Under the pieces are notes generated by a model. That model was not told the origin of the DNA. It ran no database searches and saw nothing but the letters and a program-made list of their open reading frames with translations. A program made the translations under genes and the position numbers. Of a stretch of 64,000 nucleotides of DNA, positions 50,992-59,667 are shown in pieces; the first letter of the stretch is position 1, and each line of letters starts with the position of its first letter. This DNA is from an uncultured Jannaschia sp. Lineage in GTDB: Bacteria; Pseudomonadota; Alphaproteobacteria; Rhodobacterales; Rhodobacteraceae. The stretch covers positions 62,001 to 126,000 of the forward strand of contig CANLTZ010000008.1 in assembly GCA_947494145.1 (NCBI GenBank), in the 5' to 3' direction.

Positions 50992-51644
50992 TGGCTCTCC
51001 GATATTGGGCCGTATGAAGCGGCGGCGATCAAGATGTCTGCCGGAAGGGCTAATGCCTGCCACGGGTCCATGTCCAGCCGGGCCAGCGCGCGAACCATGG
51101 CGCGCCGACCGGCAGTGTAGATGCGGAAGGGGGCATTGTCTGGAGTGCCCGGTTCACAGGTATAGAGCCAGCCCCGGGCGTCTTCCATATCGCACAGAGC
51201 TTGGGTGGCGAAATCACGGTCCAGCTTGTCGGGGTCGGCCACGGGATAGCTTGGTCGTTCTTGGTCCGGCGGCCGGGCCTGCTCCTCAGCCAAGAGCGCC
51301 AGGCCCTCCAGGATGCAGGCTTCTCCGACCGTCCAGCGCGGGACATGGGGCCAACGCAGGCAGTGATGCAATTCGTGAATGGTCGTGCGACGCAGATCTG
51401 CGCTGAGATCCGGTGCAGCCAGAACGGCGCGGTCGATACCGATGATGGCGTTATTCGGGCCGGACGCGTGGGCGGCAAAACGGAAATCCTGTCCGAAATC
51501 GGTGGGATAGATAACAAGCGCGATGTTAGGTGACGGGCAGCGCGCTGACACCCAGACGATACCGGACTGGACGGCATCGCGGATGGTGCCATGCGCCGCG
51601 CCGAAGGCGTCGCCCGGATCCAGAAGGTGGAGGGCGACAGGCAT
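50955..51644 (-). CDS. HELHH putative zinc metalloprotease, DUF2268-like (tandem copy 2)
   Basis: 229 residues. RTTIHELHHCLRWPHVPRWTVGEACILEGLALLAEEQ holds an HExxH zinc motif (H90, E91, H94) and a downstream glutamate (E108 or E113) suited as third ligand. This resembles the DUF2268 predicted zinc-protease family. No signal peptide, so cytoplasmic. It is a paralogue of the gene directly upstream (51654-52334): both share the HELHH helix, the VGE..ILEGLALLA helix, YPTDFGQD/HPNDHGPD and IYTxGR..M near the end. Its 3' end overlaps the bicupin gene by 37 bases. Confidence 0.72.
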   Translation of the reverse strand: MPVALHLLDPGDAFGAAHGTIRDAVQSGIVWVSARCPSPNIALVIYPTDFGQDFRFAAHASGPNNAIIGIDRAVLAAPDLSADLRRTTIHELHHCLRWPHVPRWTVGEACILEGLALLAEEQARPPDQERPSYPVADPDKLDRDFATQALCDMEDARGWLYTCEPGTPDNAPFRIYTAGRRAMVRALARLDMDPWQALALPADILIAAASYGPISESQCPPPKPSATVS

Positions 51645-51653
51645 GGGCGGGCC

Positions 51654-52334
51654 TCAGGCCGATTTTCGCCGTGACGGCAGCGGACAGACAGTTCCGGTCA
51701 GTGCCAGGGCATCGTCGAGCAAGTCATCCGCCGGGATGGCGGCGGCGGCCCAAGGACCCAAACCCCGCGCATCGATGGCACGCTCCATCAGCATACGGCC
51801 AATGGTATAAACCCGGGCGGCGCCACCGGGCTGGGCCGGCTCAGGCGCATAGAGCCAGGCGCGATGCGCCGCCACATCGGCATCGCGAAAGCGCGCGAGG
51901 TAGGACAGTGCCGCATCCGGATCGCTAAGCGGGCGGGCGATATCGTCATGGGGTCCTGCGGCGCGTTCATCGGCAAGAAGTGCCAGACCTTCCAGGACAA
52001 TTACTTCACCCACGCTCCATTTCCGGGCGACGTGCCGCCAGCGGAGGGCGTGGTGCAATTCGTGCACCAGGGTGCGGTAAAGATCGGCCTCAAGCTCATC
52101 GGAGGAGAGCTGCGACCTCTCAATCCCGATATGGATGTTGTGTGGCCCCATCGTGAAGGCCGAGATGCAAAACTGGTCGGGCCCGTGATCGTTCGGATGA
52201 ATCACCAGGTCCACATCCGTGAGGCCGCAAATGGCGTGCACATGGGCAAGTGCCGCATCAATAGTGCGGCGGATCAATGCGCGACGGCGTCCGAAGAAGC
52301 CACCGGAGTCAAGGATTTGGACGCGGATCGACAT
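51654..52334 (-). CDS. HELHH putative zinc metalloprotease, DUF2268-like (tandem copy 1)
   Basis: 226 residues from ATG 52334 (the frame opens 14 codons earlier). RTLVHELHHALRWRHVARKWSVGEVIVLEGLALLADE contains HExxH (H91, E92, H95) with E110 or E115 as third ligand. It lies nine bases before its paralogue at 50955-51644 and clearly arose with it by duplication. No signal peptide. Substrate and role are unknown. No ribosome site is obvious for ATG 52334. Confidence 0.72.
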   Translation of the reverse strand: MSIRVQILDSGGFFGRRRALIRRTIDAALAHVHAICGLTDVDLVIHPNDHGPDQFCISAFTMGPHNIHIGIERSQLSSDELEADLYRTLVHELHHALRWRHVARKWSVGEVIVLEGLALLADERAAGPHDDIARPLSDPDAALSYLARFRDADVAAHRAWLYAPEPAQPGGAARVYTIGRMLMERAIDARGLGPWAAAAIPADDLLDDALALTGTVCPLPSRRKSA

Positions 52335-52645
52335 GTGAGACGCAAGACCCCAGGGCGCACGACGTGCCAAACGCACGCGGATCGGCAGCGTGGCACAGCC
52401 CCATACTCATCCACGCACGATTGAGACGCTAACATAGGGGGCGACGTTTTGTTCCGCGACCATACGTCTCGCCCTTGTGAGCGCGGGTCTGGGCCCATTC
52501 GCACGGTCGGCCATGGGCCGTTGGGCAGTGTTGGTCCAGGGCTTTCGAGCGTGGTTTTGGTGGTGGGGGCAAGGCCATTTGAGTATTTGGGCCAGGATGA
52601 AGGGCATAGTTTTGCCCTGCTTTGGATGCCAGATCAGGGGATAGG
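52335..52645. other. intergenic stretch holding repeat copy 4
   Basis: 311 bases between the HELHH genes and the SnoaL-like gene, all on the minus strand. Apart from the dispersed repeat at 52581-52618 I see no gene. The promoter for the HELHH-bicupin genes should lie in the left half. Confidence 0.5.
52581..52618. repeat. dispersed intergenic repeat, copy 4 (hairpin on the other side)
   Basis: GAGTATTTGGGCCAGGATGA, then a hairpin AGGGCA-TAGTTT-TGCCCT (52601-52618). The box matches copy 2, but the usual hairpin next to the GAGTATTT end is missing and the pairing sequence sits at the opposite end. Confidence 0.65.
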
Positions 52646-53611
52646 TTAGGATTGCAGATGGATTTGTTTCCAGATGGCCGTCTCATCATAGAGAGTCCAT
52701 TCACGGCGCAGGCCCCAAGGACCCCATTCGGCATGGGTAATCCCCATGACGTGAACCATGGCGCCCTGGGGTGTACCGAAGCCACCCCAGCCCTCGTGAC
52801 GCCCCCAGAGGGACCAGCGCAGGGCGGCGCGCGGCGGCATGAGCGGGTCATCGCGGCCCATGACGTGGTGGATGCGGAACTCGGCCCGGGGGAAGGCTGC
52901 GCGCAGCCTCATCCAGAAGCGGTCGGCGGCGGCGGTGCCCGCGGCAGTGATGCCCCCGGGATAGTGGAGTTGGGCCGCCCGGTCATAGATTTCAGGGATG
53001 GCACGCATGTCGGCGGCCATGATCCGGGTCAGAAGCGTGGCGAGGCGCGCACCCCATTCGCTGTCATTGCCGGTGCCCGCATAAGGGCCGGGGCGGTCAG
53101 TTTCGGGTGTGTAGGGTGGAACGCAGGCTGAAGGCCCGCCTTCACGTGCGATGAAGTCGGCGGCATAGGCATCTGGCGTCCAGCCCAGTTGGCGGATGAT
53201 GGCGCCCTGGTCGCGCACCAGCCATTCGTCGTCGATCTGGCTGCCTTGGACATGGCAATCGGCCAGGATACGGTACTGGAGTTCGGCACCGCTGGCGGGA
53301 CCGTAAACGCCGTCCCCGGCATGGGTGGCCCGGCAGAGCAACCGGTGGGAACTGAGCTTAGCGCCGCCTTCCGCATCGCACCAAATGACGTCTTCACCCA
53401 GAAGGTCCCGGTCCGGGAACTCGGTCAAGGTGGCCATGGTGGCGGCGATGACATCCGCGTTGCCGACCACGACCGATGCCGGAGAGCGGACGACAATATC
53501 GGGCGCATAGTAGTCGGTCAGCGTGGAGATGGCGCGGTCTTCCCAGATCTCTTTCGTGATGCCCATGATGTAGTCGGGCAGATCGGCCCAGCGGTCGGGC
53601 GGTGTCTTCAT
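52646..53611 (-). CDS. SnoaL-like (NTF2 fold) double-domain protein A
   Basis: 321 residues from ATG 53611, overlapping the LacI stop (ATGA) with AAGGA upstream. The sequence splits into two halves of about 150 residues, each with the NTF2/SnoaL pattern: YYAPDIVVRSPASVVVGNADVIAATMATLTEFPDRDLLGEDVIW in the first and YDRAAQLHYPGGITAAG..FPRAEFRIHHVMGRDD in the second. Related proteins act as ester cyclases, isomerases or small-molecule binders. It is coupled to the LacI regulator and part of the set with an SDR and a HisD-like dehydrogenase. Confidence 0.75.
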   Translation of the reverse strand: MKTPPDRWADLPDYIMGITKEIWEDRAISTLTDYYAPDIVVRSPASVVVGNADVIAATMATLTEFPDRDLLGEDVIWCDAEGGAKLSSHRLLCRATHAGDGVYGPASGAELQYRILADCHVQGSQIDDEWLVRDQGAIIRQLGWTPDAYAADFIAREGGPSACVPPYTPETDRPGPYAGTGNDSEWGARLATLLTRIMAADMRAIPEIYDRAAQLHYPGGITAAGTAAADRFWMRLRAAFPRAEFRIHHVMGRDDPLMPPRAALRWSLWGRHEGWGGFGTPQGAMVHVMGITHAEWGPWGLRREWTLYDETAIWKQIHLQS

Positions 53612-54627
53612 CGGGGCCATCCTTCGGGAATACGGGCCGAGCCGCGCACCACCAGCGGGCCGTCGATGGCGATCTGGCGGGTGGGGCGCGCGGGGGTATC
53701 TAGCAGCGCCAGCAGCTCGTCCACCGCTTCCTGCACCATGCGGCGGCTGGGTTGGCGCAAAGTGGTCAGGTCATAGGCGGGCCAAGCGGCCATGGGCACG
53801 TCATCGTAGCCCACGACGCTGACATCGCCGGGCACCAATAGACCCAGATCGAAGCGCAACAGGTCCATGACGGCCAAGGCCATATGGTCGTTGGCGACGA
53901 AGATCGCATCGGGGGGGGCGGGGCGGGCCATCAGACGGCGCGCGGCCTCGGCGGCCTCGGCTCGGTCGAAATTGCCGGGCTCCAACCCGTGAAGGGACTG
54001 GCCAGCGACCGCCAACGCATCGCGGAAACCGTCGAGGCGGTCGCGAGCGGTGGAAGTATCGGCGAGACCCGCGATATGGGCGATGCGGGTATGGCCGCCC
54101 GCCAGCAGAAACTCGGCGGCTTTGCGCCCGCCCGCCCGATTGTCGGAGGTGACCGCAGAAAGACCCGAGCCGGGTTGGCCACGGTTGAAAAGCACCACGG
54201 GGATGCCTGCCGCGTCGCATTTGCGGGTCAACTCACCCGACAGGGTGATGGAAGCCGTCAGGATACCGTCCACCTGGTAGTCCAACAGGTCGGAAATCAC
54301 ACGGTCTGCGTCGACGCCGTGTTTGCCGGTGGTGAAGATCAGCAGATGATAGCCCGCTTCCTGCAATGCGTGGCTGAGCCGTTCGATAGCTTCGGTATAA
54401 AACGGGTTGTCGAGATAGGCGACGACCAGGCCGATGATGCGCGTGCGCCCGGTGATGAGGCCTCGGGCCAGGGCATTCGGACGATAGCCCAATGCCTCGG
54501 CGGCGGCGCGCACGCGGGCGGCCATGTCTGGGCTGACCGAGGCGCCGGGGGTAAAGACGCGGCTGACGGCGGATTGGCTGACACCAGCATGGCGCGCCAC
54601 GTCAGATGAGGTGGGTTTGCGGGTCAT
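53608..54627 (-). CDS. LacI-family transcriptional regulator
   Basis: 339 residues from ATG 54627. KPTSSDVARHAGVSQSAVSRVFTPGASVSPDMAARVRAAAEALGYRPNALARGLITGRTR is the LacI DNA-binding domain with hinge; the rest is a periplasmic-binding-type effector domain (DNPFYTEAIERLSHALQEAGY, VVGYDDVPMAAWPAYDLTTLRQP). It is a local regulator, probably of the dehydrogenase/SnoaL genes around it, with a sugar- or polyol-like effector by family habit. Confidence 0.92.
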   Translation of the reverse strand: MTRKPTSSDVARHAGVSQSAVSRVFTPGASVSPDMAARVRAAAEALGYRPNALARGLITGRTRIIGLVVAYLDNPFYTEAIERLSHALQEAGYHLLIFTTGKHGVDADRVISDLLDYQVDGILTASITLSGELTRKCDAAGIPVVLFNRGQPGSGLSAVTSDNRAGGRKAAEFLLAGGHTRIAHIAGLADTSTARDRLDGFRDALAVAGQSLHGLEPGNFDRAEAAEAARRLMARPAPPDAIFVANDHMALAVMDLLRFDLGLLVPGDVSVVGYDDVPMAAWPAYDLTTLRQPSRRMVQEAVDELLALLDTPARPTRQIAIDGPLVVRGSARIPEGWPR

Positions 54628-54655
54628 GGCGCTTTGCCCATCCCGATGCTCACCC

Positions 54656-55411
54656 TCATCCCGCCGTCCAGCCGCCATCCACCAGAAGTGACGTCCCCGT
54701 CACGAGGGCAGCAGCATCGGAGGCCAGGAAGGTGACGGCACCCATGATGTCTTCGACCTCGCCCACGCGGGGCAGCTTGATTTTGTCCTCGATCCAGGCG
54801 CGGCGTTCGGGATTGTCGAATGTGGCCTGGGTCAGCGGCGTGCGGATAAAGGTAGGGCAGATCGTGTTCACCCGGATGTTGCGCGGCCCCCATTCGATGG
54901 CCATGGCCTTGGTCATCCCCTCGACCCCATGCTTGCTGGCGCAATAGACGGCGCGATCCACGCCGCCCACATGTCCCATCTGGCTGGAGATCTGGATGAT
55001 GGAGCCGCCCCGCTCCATCCGGCGGGCGACTCCTTGGGCCAGGAAATAGGCGGCGCGCAGGTTCAGCCCCATGACGGCGTCGAAATCGTCGGGTGTGGTG
55101 TCGAGCGCAGGGCTGTGGCGCGCGAGCCCGGCAGAGTTGCACAGGATATCGAAGGGCGCGCGCTGGTCCAGGAAGGTATCCAGCGCGCCCAGATCCGACA
55201 CATCCAAAACGGCCCCATCCGTGACGAGCCCCGCGCCTTCCATGGCGGTGACGGCTTCGGCCACGCCATCGGCGCCGCGCGCGCAGATCGTGACATCGGC
55301 GCCTGCTTCGGCCAGCGCAACGGCGCAGCCCAGCCCGATCCCGCGGGAGCCGCCGGGCACGAAGGCGCGACGGTCGTCGAGCCGGAAGGAGGGGGTCTTG
55401 GGCAGGGTCAT
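54656..55411 (-). CDS. short-chain dehydrogenase/reductase
   Basis: 251 residues from ATG 55411. The classical SDR pattern: cofactor motif GGSRGIGLGCAVALAEAGADV (unusual proline-glycine entry instead of TG), CNSAGLA, catalytic serine in SSQMGHVGG, and YCASK as the catalytic YxxxK; VTGTSLLVDGGWTAG at the C-terminus. It oxidises or reduces a secondary alcohol with NAD(P). Its gene is 28 bases before the LacI gene. Confidence 0.92.
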   Translation of the reverse strand: MTLPKTPSFRLDDRRAFVPGGSRGIGLGCAVALAEAGADVTICARGADGVAEAVTAMEGAGLVTDGAVLDVSDLGALDTFLDQRAPFDILCNSAGLARHSPALDTTPDDFDAVMGLNLRAAYFLAQGVARRMERGGSIIQISSQMGHVGGVDRAVYCASKHGVEGMTKAMAIEWGPRNIRVNTICPTFIRTPLTQATFDNPERRAWIEDKIKLPRVGEVEDIMGAVTFLASDAAALVTGTSLLVDGGWTAG

Positions 55412-55513
55412 GGCGGTCCGAACTTTGGTTGACGCGGATGGAGACACGGGGTGCAGGCAGGGATCAAGCCCTATATGCGGCGGATTGGAGAATGGCCGCC
55501 GGGGAAAGGAAAA

Positions 55514-56086
55514 ATGGGCACAGCTTCAGAGATGTTGGACCGATTGGAGTCACTAACGACAGAGGGCGCACGCGCTTATCTGGGCGACGTGGCGCAGACG
55601 TTGGGCCACCGCTCGGTTGGCGCGCTCATCGCGCTCCCAGCCTTGTTGGAGGTCACGCCGATTGGCGGCGTTCCCGGCGTGCCAACCTTGCTGGCCACGA
55701 TCATCGCCATCTTCGCGGTGCAAGTGGCCGCGGGGCGCAGCCACCTATGGCTCCCCAGCCTGTTGGAGCGGCGGCCGCTGCCAAGCGAACACGTCCTAAA
55801 TTCGGTGCAACGTCTGCGGCCCGTGGCTGGCTGGGCCGATCGCCATTTCGGAATCCATATCACTTGGGTCAGCCGGTCTCTGGGGCGGCGGTTGGTGGCC
55901 CTGGCCATCCTGGCGCTCTGCTTGACGGTGCCGCCTTTGGAGCTGGTGCCGTTCGCATCGAGCATTCCGATGCTGGCCATCGCCATCTTCGGGCTGGGGC
56001 TGTTGTTCCAGGACGGGCGGTTGTTGCTGCTTGGCTGGGCGGCGTTCATCGCGGCTCTGCTGGGAGTGATCGCCATCGTGGCCTGA
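55514..56086 (+). CDS. ExoD-family membrane protein
   Basis: 190 residues from ATG 55514 with GGGGAAAGG upstream. The LLEVTPIGGVPGVPTLLATIIAIFAVQ segment (as LPALLEVTPIGGVPGVP) and the downstream LGRRLVALAILALCLTVPPLELVPFASSIPMLAIAIFGLGLLFQDG fit ExoD, named for rhizobial exopolysaccharide effects; the molecular function is unknown. About four membrane helices. It stands alone on the plus strand between minus-strand genes that look like one functional set. Confidence 0.85.
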   Translation: MGTASEMLDRLESLTTEGARAYLGDVAQTLGHRSVGALIALPALLEVTPIGGVPGVPTLLATIIAIFAVQVAAGRSHLWLPSLLERRPLPSEHVLNSVQRLRPVAGWADRHFGIHITWVSRSLGRRLVALAILALCLTVPPLELVPFASSIPMLAIAIFGLGLLFQDGRLLLLGWAAFIAALLGVIAIVA

Positions 56087-56209
56087 GGGGCCGCGCCCTG
56101 CGCCTTCGGGAAACGATCCGCATCGTATTCATGTCGTCCGCACCCCTGGCACAGGCCGCTCCGTGGCGGAGCAGGATTTCGAAAGCAGGCAAGGCATTCG
56201 AAAATAGTC

Positions 56210-57151
56210 CTAAAGAAGCTGCCGCATCCGGGCCAGCACATCGACACCCAACTGATCCCAGACATGAAGCAGGTCAACGGTGACCCAGTTCTCGCGGATC
56301 AAATCGCCCTCCACCCGCCAGAAATCGAGCGAGCGCATGGTGATCTCGGCACCCGTTGGCGGCAGGCCGAGCCAACCACCACCCGAGAGCGTCATCTCCA
56401 TGCCCGGCCAGGCGGTAAAGCCGACATAGTCGCCCTGGGCGAAGAAATGTCCTTGATCCACCAGGCCGCGGCGGTCGGGCATGGCATCAAGGAACGGGAT
56501 TTGGTGGTGCTGGCGAAAGCCGCGAAGACCGCGTGTGGTGCCGATGCCGCCCGGCCCATACCACGAACAGCGGGGATGCCAGGCGCGCGGCAGGTCCATC
56601 GCGCCTTCACCCTGCGGGGACAGGTGCAGCCGGTCGAGCATATCGCCCACCACGCGCAGCGCATGGGCGCCGTCGCCCGATTGCCGCAACCCGTCCTGGG
56701 TCATGGGACCGGGTACAAGGCCCGTGCGCCCCAAAGCCGGGCCCATGGGCCAGACGCCCGCCTGCATCATCAGATCGGGCAGGTCCCAGATCATCTGCAT
56801 CTCGACGACCTCGCCAGCCTCCAGCCGGAAGAATTCATGAAAGCGCACAAAGGCCAGGCGGCCCGTGGACGGAATGTCGAGGAAGGAATGCGCGAAATGG
56901 CCCGCATACTGCCCAGCCTCGCCCACCCAGTCCTGGCCCAGGGCATCTTCGCCGCGGATGGAGATATCGACCCGCCTTTCCACGTCCGGGAAAGACGTCC
57001 AGAGCGGGCCCAAAGCCGTATCCACCAAGCCTTGCCCACCCGCTACATCTCCGAACGGACGACAAAGATGCACCTTGGCGCCTTTTGAGAACGCAGCGTC
57101 AATCTCCGCTGCCATCTGCACAAGACTGGCATCGCTCAAAGCACTCAGCAT
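56210..57151 (-). CDS. SnoaL-like (NTF2 fold) double-domain protein B
   Basis: 313 residues from ATG 57151; its ribosome site AGGAAGA lies inside repeat copy 5. The protein has two NTF2-like halves: LGPLWTSFPDVERRVDISIRGEDALGQDWVGEAGQYAGHFAHSFLDIPSTGR with FHEFFRLEAGEVVEMQMIWDLPDLMMQAG, and FLDAMPDRRGLVDQGHFFAQGDYVGFTAWPGMEMTLSGG with DFWRVEGDLIRENWVTVDL. Ester-cyclase type relatives are known. It differs strongly from protein A but has the same double architecture. It follows the HisD-like gene and is likely cotranscribed with it. Confidence 0.75.
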   Translation of the reverse strand: MLSALSDASLVQMAAEIDAAFSKGAKVHLCRPFGDVAGGQGLVDTALGPLWTSFPDVERRVDISIRGEDALGQDWVGEAGQYAGHFAHSFLDIPSTGRLAFVRFHEFFRLEAGEVVEMQMIWDLPDLMMQAGVWPMGPALGRTGLVPGPMTQDGLRQSGDGAHALRVVGDMLDRLHLSPQGEGAMDLPRAWHPRCSWYGPGGIGTTRGLRGFRQHHQIPFLDAMPDRRGLVDQGHFFAQGDYVGFTAWPGMEMTLSGGGWLGLPPTGAEITMRSLDFWRVEGDLIRENWVTVDLLHVWDQLGVDVLARMRQLL

Positions 57152-57153
57152 TG

Positions 57154-57199
57154 TCTTCTTCCTGGCAAAAGTATCCCGGGGTCTGGGGCAGAGCCCCAG
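57154..57199. repeat. dispersed intergenic repeat, copy 5
   Basis: Same orientation as copies 1 and 3: CTTCTTCCTGGCAAAAGTAT then CCCGGGG, followed by the hairpin CTGGGGC (57183-57189), AGA, GCCCCAG (57193-57199). It fills the gap between the HisD-like stop and SnoaL B start and provides the ribosome site of the latter. Confidence 0.78.
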
Positions 57200-57208
57200 C
57201 CGACTGCC

Positions 57209-58534
57209 CTACTCCGCCGCGTCCCGGTAAGGCGCCCCTTCCCCATACGGCACATTCACCCCGCCATAGCGGCGCACGCGGACATTGCATTGCTCCGCAT
57301 GGCCCACAAACCCCTCCAACATACACAGCCTGGAGCCATAGGCGCCGATTTCAGCCGCCGCCTCGTCGCTGGTGATCTTCTGATAGCTGTGGGTCTTCAG
57401 GAATTTGCCCACCCAAAGCCCACCGGTATAGCGCCCGGCCTTCTTGGTGGGCAGCGTGTGGTTGGTGCCGATGACCTTGTCACCATTGGCCACGTTGGTG
57501 CGGGGGCCCAGAAACAGCGCGCCATAGCTGTGCATGTGCTCCAGATACCAATCGTCGCGGTCGGTCATGACCTGCACATGTTCCGACGCGATGTCGTTGG
57601 CGATGGCCAGCATCTCGTCATGGTCGTCGCAAAGGATGACCTCACCGTAATCGTTCCAAGAGGCTCGGGCCGTGTCGGCCGTCGGCAGGATGCCCAGCAG
57701 GCGGTCGATTTCCGCAAGGGTCGCGTTGGCCAGCTTGCGCGAGGTGGTCAGCAGAACGGCGGGGGAGTTATATCCGTGTTCGGCTTGGCCTAGCAGGTCG
57801 GTGGCGCAAAGCTCTGCGTCCACTGTGTCATCGGCGATGACCATGGTTTCGGTGGGGCCCGCGAACAGGTCGATGCCCACGCGGCCGTAAAGCTGGCGCT
57901 TGGCTTCGGCCACGAAGGCGTTGCCCGGGCCAACGAGCATGTGGACAGACTCGATCGTCTCGGTCCCGATGGCCATGGCGCCCACGGCCTGGATACCGCC
58001 GAGGACATAGATTTCATGGGCACCACCTAGATGCATGGCAGCAATGACGGCGGGGTTGGGGCGGCCCTGGAAGGGCGGCGTGCAGGCGATGATGCGCGGC
58101 ACTCCGGCCACGGAGGCGGTGGCGACCGACATATGGGCCGAGGCGACCATGGGGAACTTGCCGCCGGGGACGTAGCAGCCCACCGATTGAACGGGGATGT
58201 TCTTGTGGCCCAAGATAACACCCGGCAAGGTTTCGACCTCGATATCGAGCATGGAATCACGCTGCGCCTGGGCGAAGTTGCGCACCTGTTCCTGGGCGAA
58301 CTTGATGTCGGCCAGCTCGCGGTCAGACAGTTCTGCGATCAGCGCGTCGATCTGGGATTGGGTCAGGCGGAAGGCATCGGGCGTGTAGCCGTCGAACTTC
58401 TGAGACAACTCGCGGATGGCAGCGTCGCCGCGTGCTTCGATCTCGCCCAGGGTGGATTCGACGATGGCGCGCACCTTGGCATCATCTTCGTCCCGCTCGC
58501 TCTGGGATTTCGCCGTCTTGAGATGTTCCGCCAT
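57209..58534 (-). CDS. histidinol dehydrogenase-family enzyme, possibly sulfopropanediol dehydrogenase-like
   Basis: 441 residues from ATG 58534 with GGAGG five bases upstream. HisD fold: [52 protein letters not shown], Zn ligands Q250 and H253 in [13 protein letters not shown], and the catalytic pair E318-H319 in ASEHVQVM. It is not part of a his operon; catabolic homologues such as HpsN (sulfopropanediol to sulfolactate) have this form and occur in roseobacters. The partner genes here (SnoaL-like, SDR, LacI) suggest a polyol-like substrate, but no sulfonate transporter or desulfonating enzyme is nearby. Confidence 0.87.
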   Translation of the reverse strand: MAEHLKTAKSQSERDEDDAKVRAIVESTLGEIEARGDAAIRELSQKFDGYTPDAFRLTQSQIDALIAELSDRELADIKFAQEQVRNFAQAQRDSMLDIEVETLPGVILGHKNIPVQSVGCYVPGGKFPMVASAHMSVATASVAGVPRIIACTPPFQGRPNPAVIAAMHLGGAHEIYVLGGIQAVGAMAIGTETIESVHMLVGPGNAFVAEAKRQLYGRVGIDLFAGPTETMVIADDTVDAELCATDLLGQAEHGYNSPAVLLTTSRKLANATLAEIDRLLGILPTADTARASWNDYGEVILCDDHDEMLAIANDIASEHVQVMTDRDDWYLEHMHSYGALFLGPRTNVANGDKVIGTNHTLPTKKAGRYTGGLWVGKFLKTHSYQKITSDEAAAEIGAYGSRLCMLEGFVGHAEQCNVRVRRYGGVNVPYGEGAPYRDAAE

Positions 58535-58627
58535 ATCCGCCTCCATTGCCGTTTGGCGCAAGGATACGCACCGGGCGGGCACGGTGAAAGGGGTTTGTGC
58601 ATACGATTGCAAGACCAGCACGTCTGG

Positions 58628-59617
58628 TCAGAGGCCGGATATCCAATCTGTGATGTAAGCGATGGCATCGGGCGTGTGATTGGGGCTGAGCACGTCGCCC
58701 ATGATTACATGGGACGTAGGGTCATCGCCCTCGGGCAGCGTGATGCGGCGGACGTCAGCGGGCCCGCCCCAAGATGCCGCCACCGCTTCGGTCACGGCCG
58801 GGTCGACCACGCTGTCATCGGGCGAAAAATAGAAAAGCGCAGGCATCTCGGCCTGCCCCCAATCGAGCGTGGCGGCATGGTCCACCAGCGCCTTCATAGG
58901 CAGAAGCGACACGGTGGGATATTCAGGCGTCCAAAGGCGGCCATGGCGTTCATTCTGCGGCTCGAAGGCGCGGACATCGCCTGCAACAAGGGGCAGCCAG
59001 GCGCGGGCCGCGGGCCAGGACAGAAGCTGCGCGGCAGGTGAACTGATGCCGAAATTCGGCGAAATCAGGATCATCCCGGCCAAGCCTTCGCGCAGGGGCG
59101 CCAAGTCCGGGTCGGCGGCCAGCACGCCCGCCAACGTGCCGCCGGTGGAGGTGCCCATGACGATGACGCGGTCGCCCAGACGGCGCCCTACCTCCATCGC
59201 TTCGGCCAGATCCTCAATCCAGTCGCCCGCGCGGGCTTCGGCCATGGCGGCGCCTGACCGGCCATGGCCGGTCAGGCGCGTGAAGAAGACATTGGCGCCA
59301 AGGGCCTCCCCCACGCGGTCTGGCACGGGCCGGATTTCCCAGCCCGTGGCGGAAAAGCCATGGATATAGACGATGGAAATGGGCGTGCGCCGCCCGGGCG
59401 CGGTGGCCCAAACGACCTGTTTGGCGGCCTCGGGGGTTAGGTCGGGGACCATGCTTTCGCTATCGGCCAGCCAGCCATCGATATCGTCGGGAACGAGCGA
59501 CGGGTCGAAATCGACCCGCCGGTCAACCTCTTCATAGGGGCCTACCACCCAGAGCGCGAAGACCGCGATGATCAGGCCAAGCAGGGTAAACCCCAGGAAT
59601 TTTGCGACCACGGCCAT
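58628..59617 (-). CDS. membrane-anchored alpha/beta hydrolase
   Basis: 329 residues from ATG 59617 with GGAGG upstream. The N-terminus is a single hydrophobic helix (FLGFTLLGLIIAVFALWVVG), so the enzyme is anchored and probably faces the periplasm. The hydrolase core has VYIHGFSATG (oxyanion), FFTRLTGHGRSG, the nucleophile elbow VMGTSTGGTL, DDSVVDP (acid) and TSHVIMGD (base histidine). Substrate unknown. The next gene upstream is another, unanchored hydrolase, 50 bases away. Confidence 0.85.
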   Translation of the reverse strand: MAVVAKFLGFTLLGLIIAVFALWVVGPYEEVDRRVDFDPSLVPDDIDGWLADSESMVPDLTPEAAKQVVWATAPGRRTPISIVYIHGFSATGWEIRPVPDRVGEALGANVFFTRLTGHGRSGAAMAEARAGDWIEDLAEAMEVGRRLGDRVIVMGTSTGGTLAGVLAADPDLAPLREGLAGMILISPNFGISSPAAQLLSWPAARAWLPLVAGDVRAFEPQNERHGRLWTPEYPTVSLLPMKALVDHAATLDWGQAEMPALFYFSPDDSVVDPAVTEAVAASWGGPADVRRITLPEGDDPTSHVIMGDVLSPNHTPDAIAYITDWISGL

Positions 59618-59667
59618 GCGATACCTCCGGTTGATATGGGCCACAGAGGGCGCGGCGGCCCTGTCTG

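Noticed and set aside
58031-59041. 336-codon open frame on the plus strand
   Set aside because: Antisense to the HisD-like and hydrolase genes; composition typical of a shadow frame.
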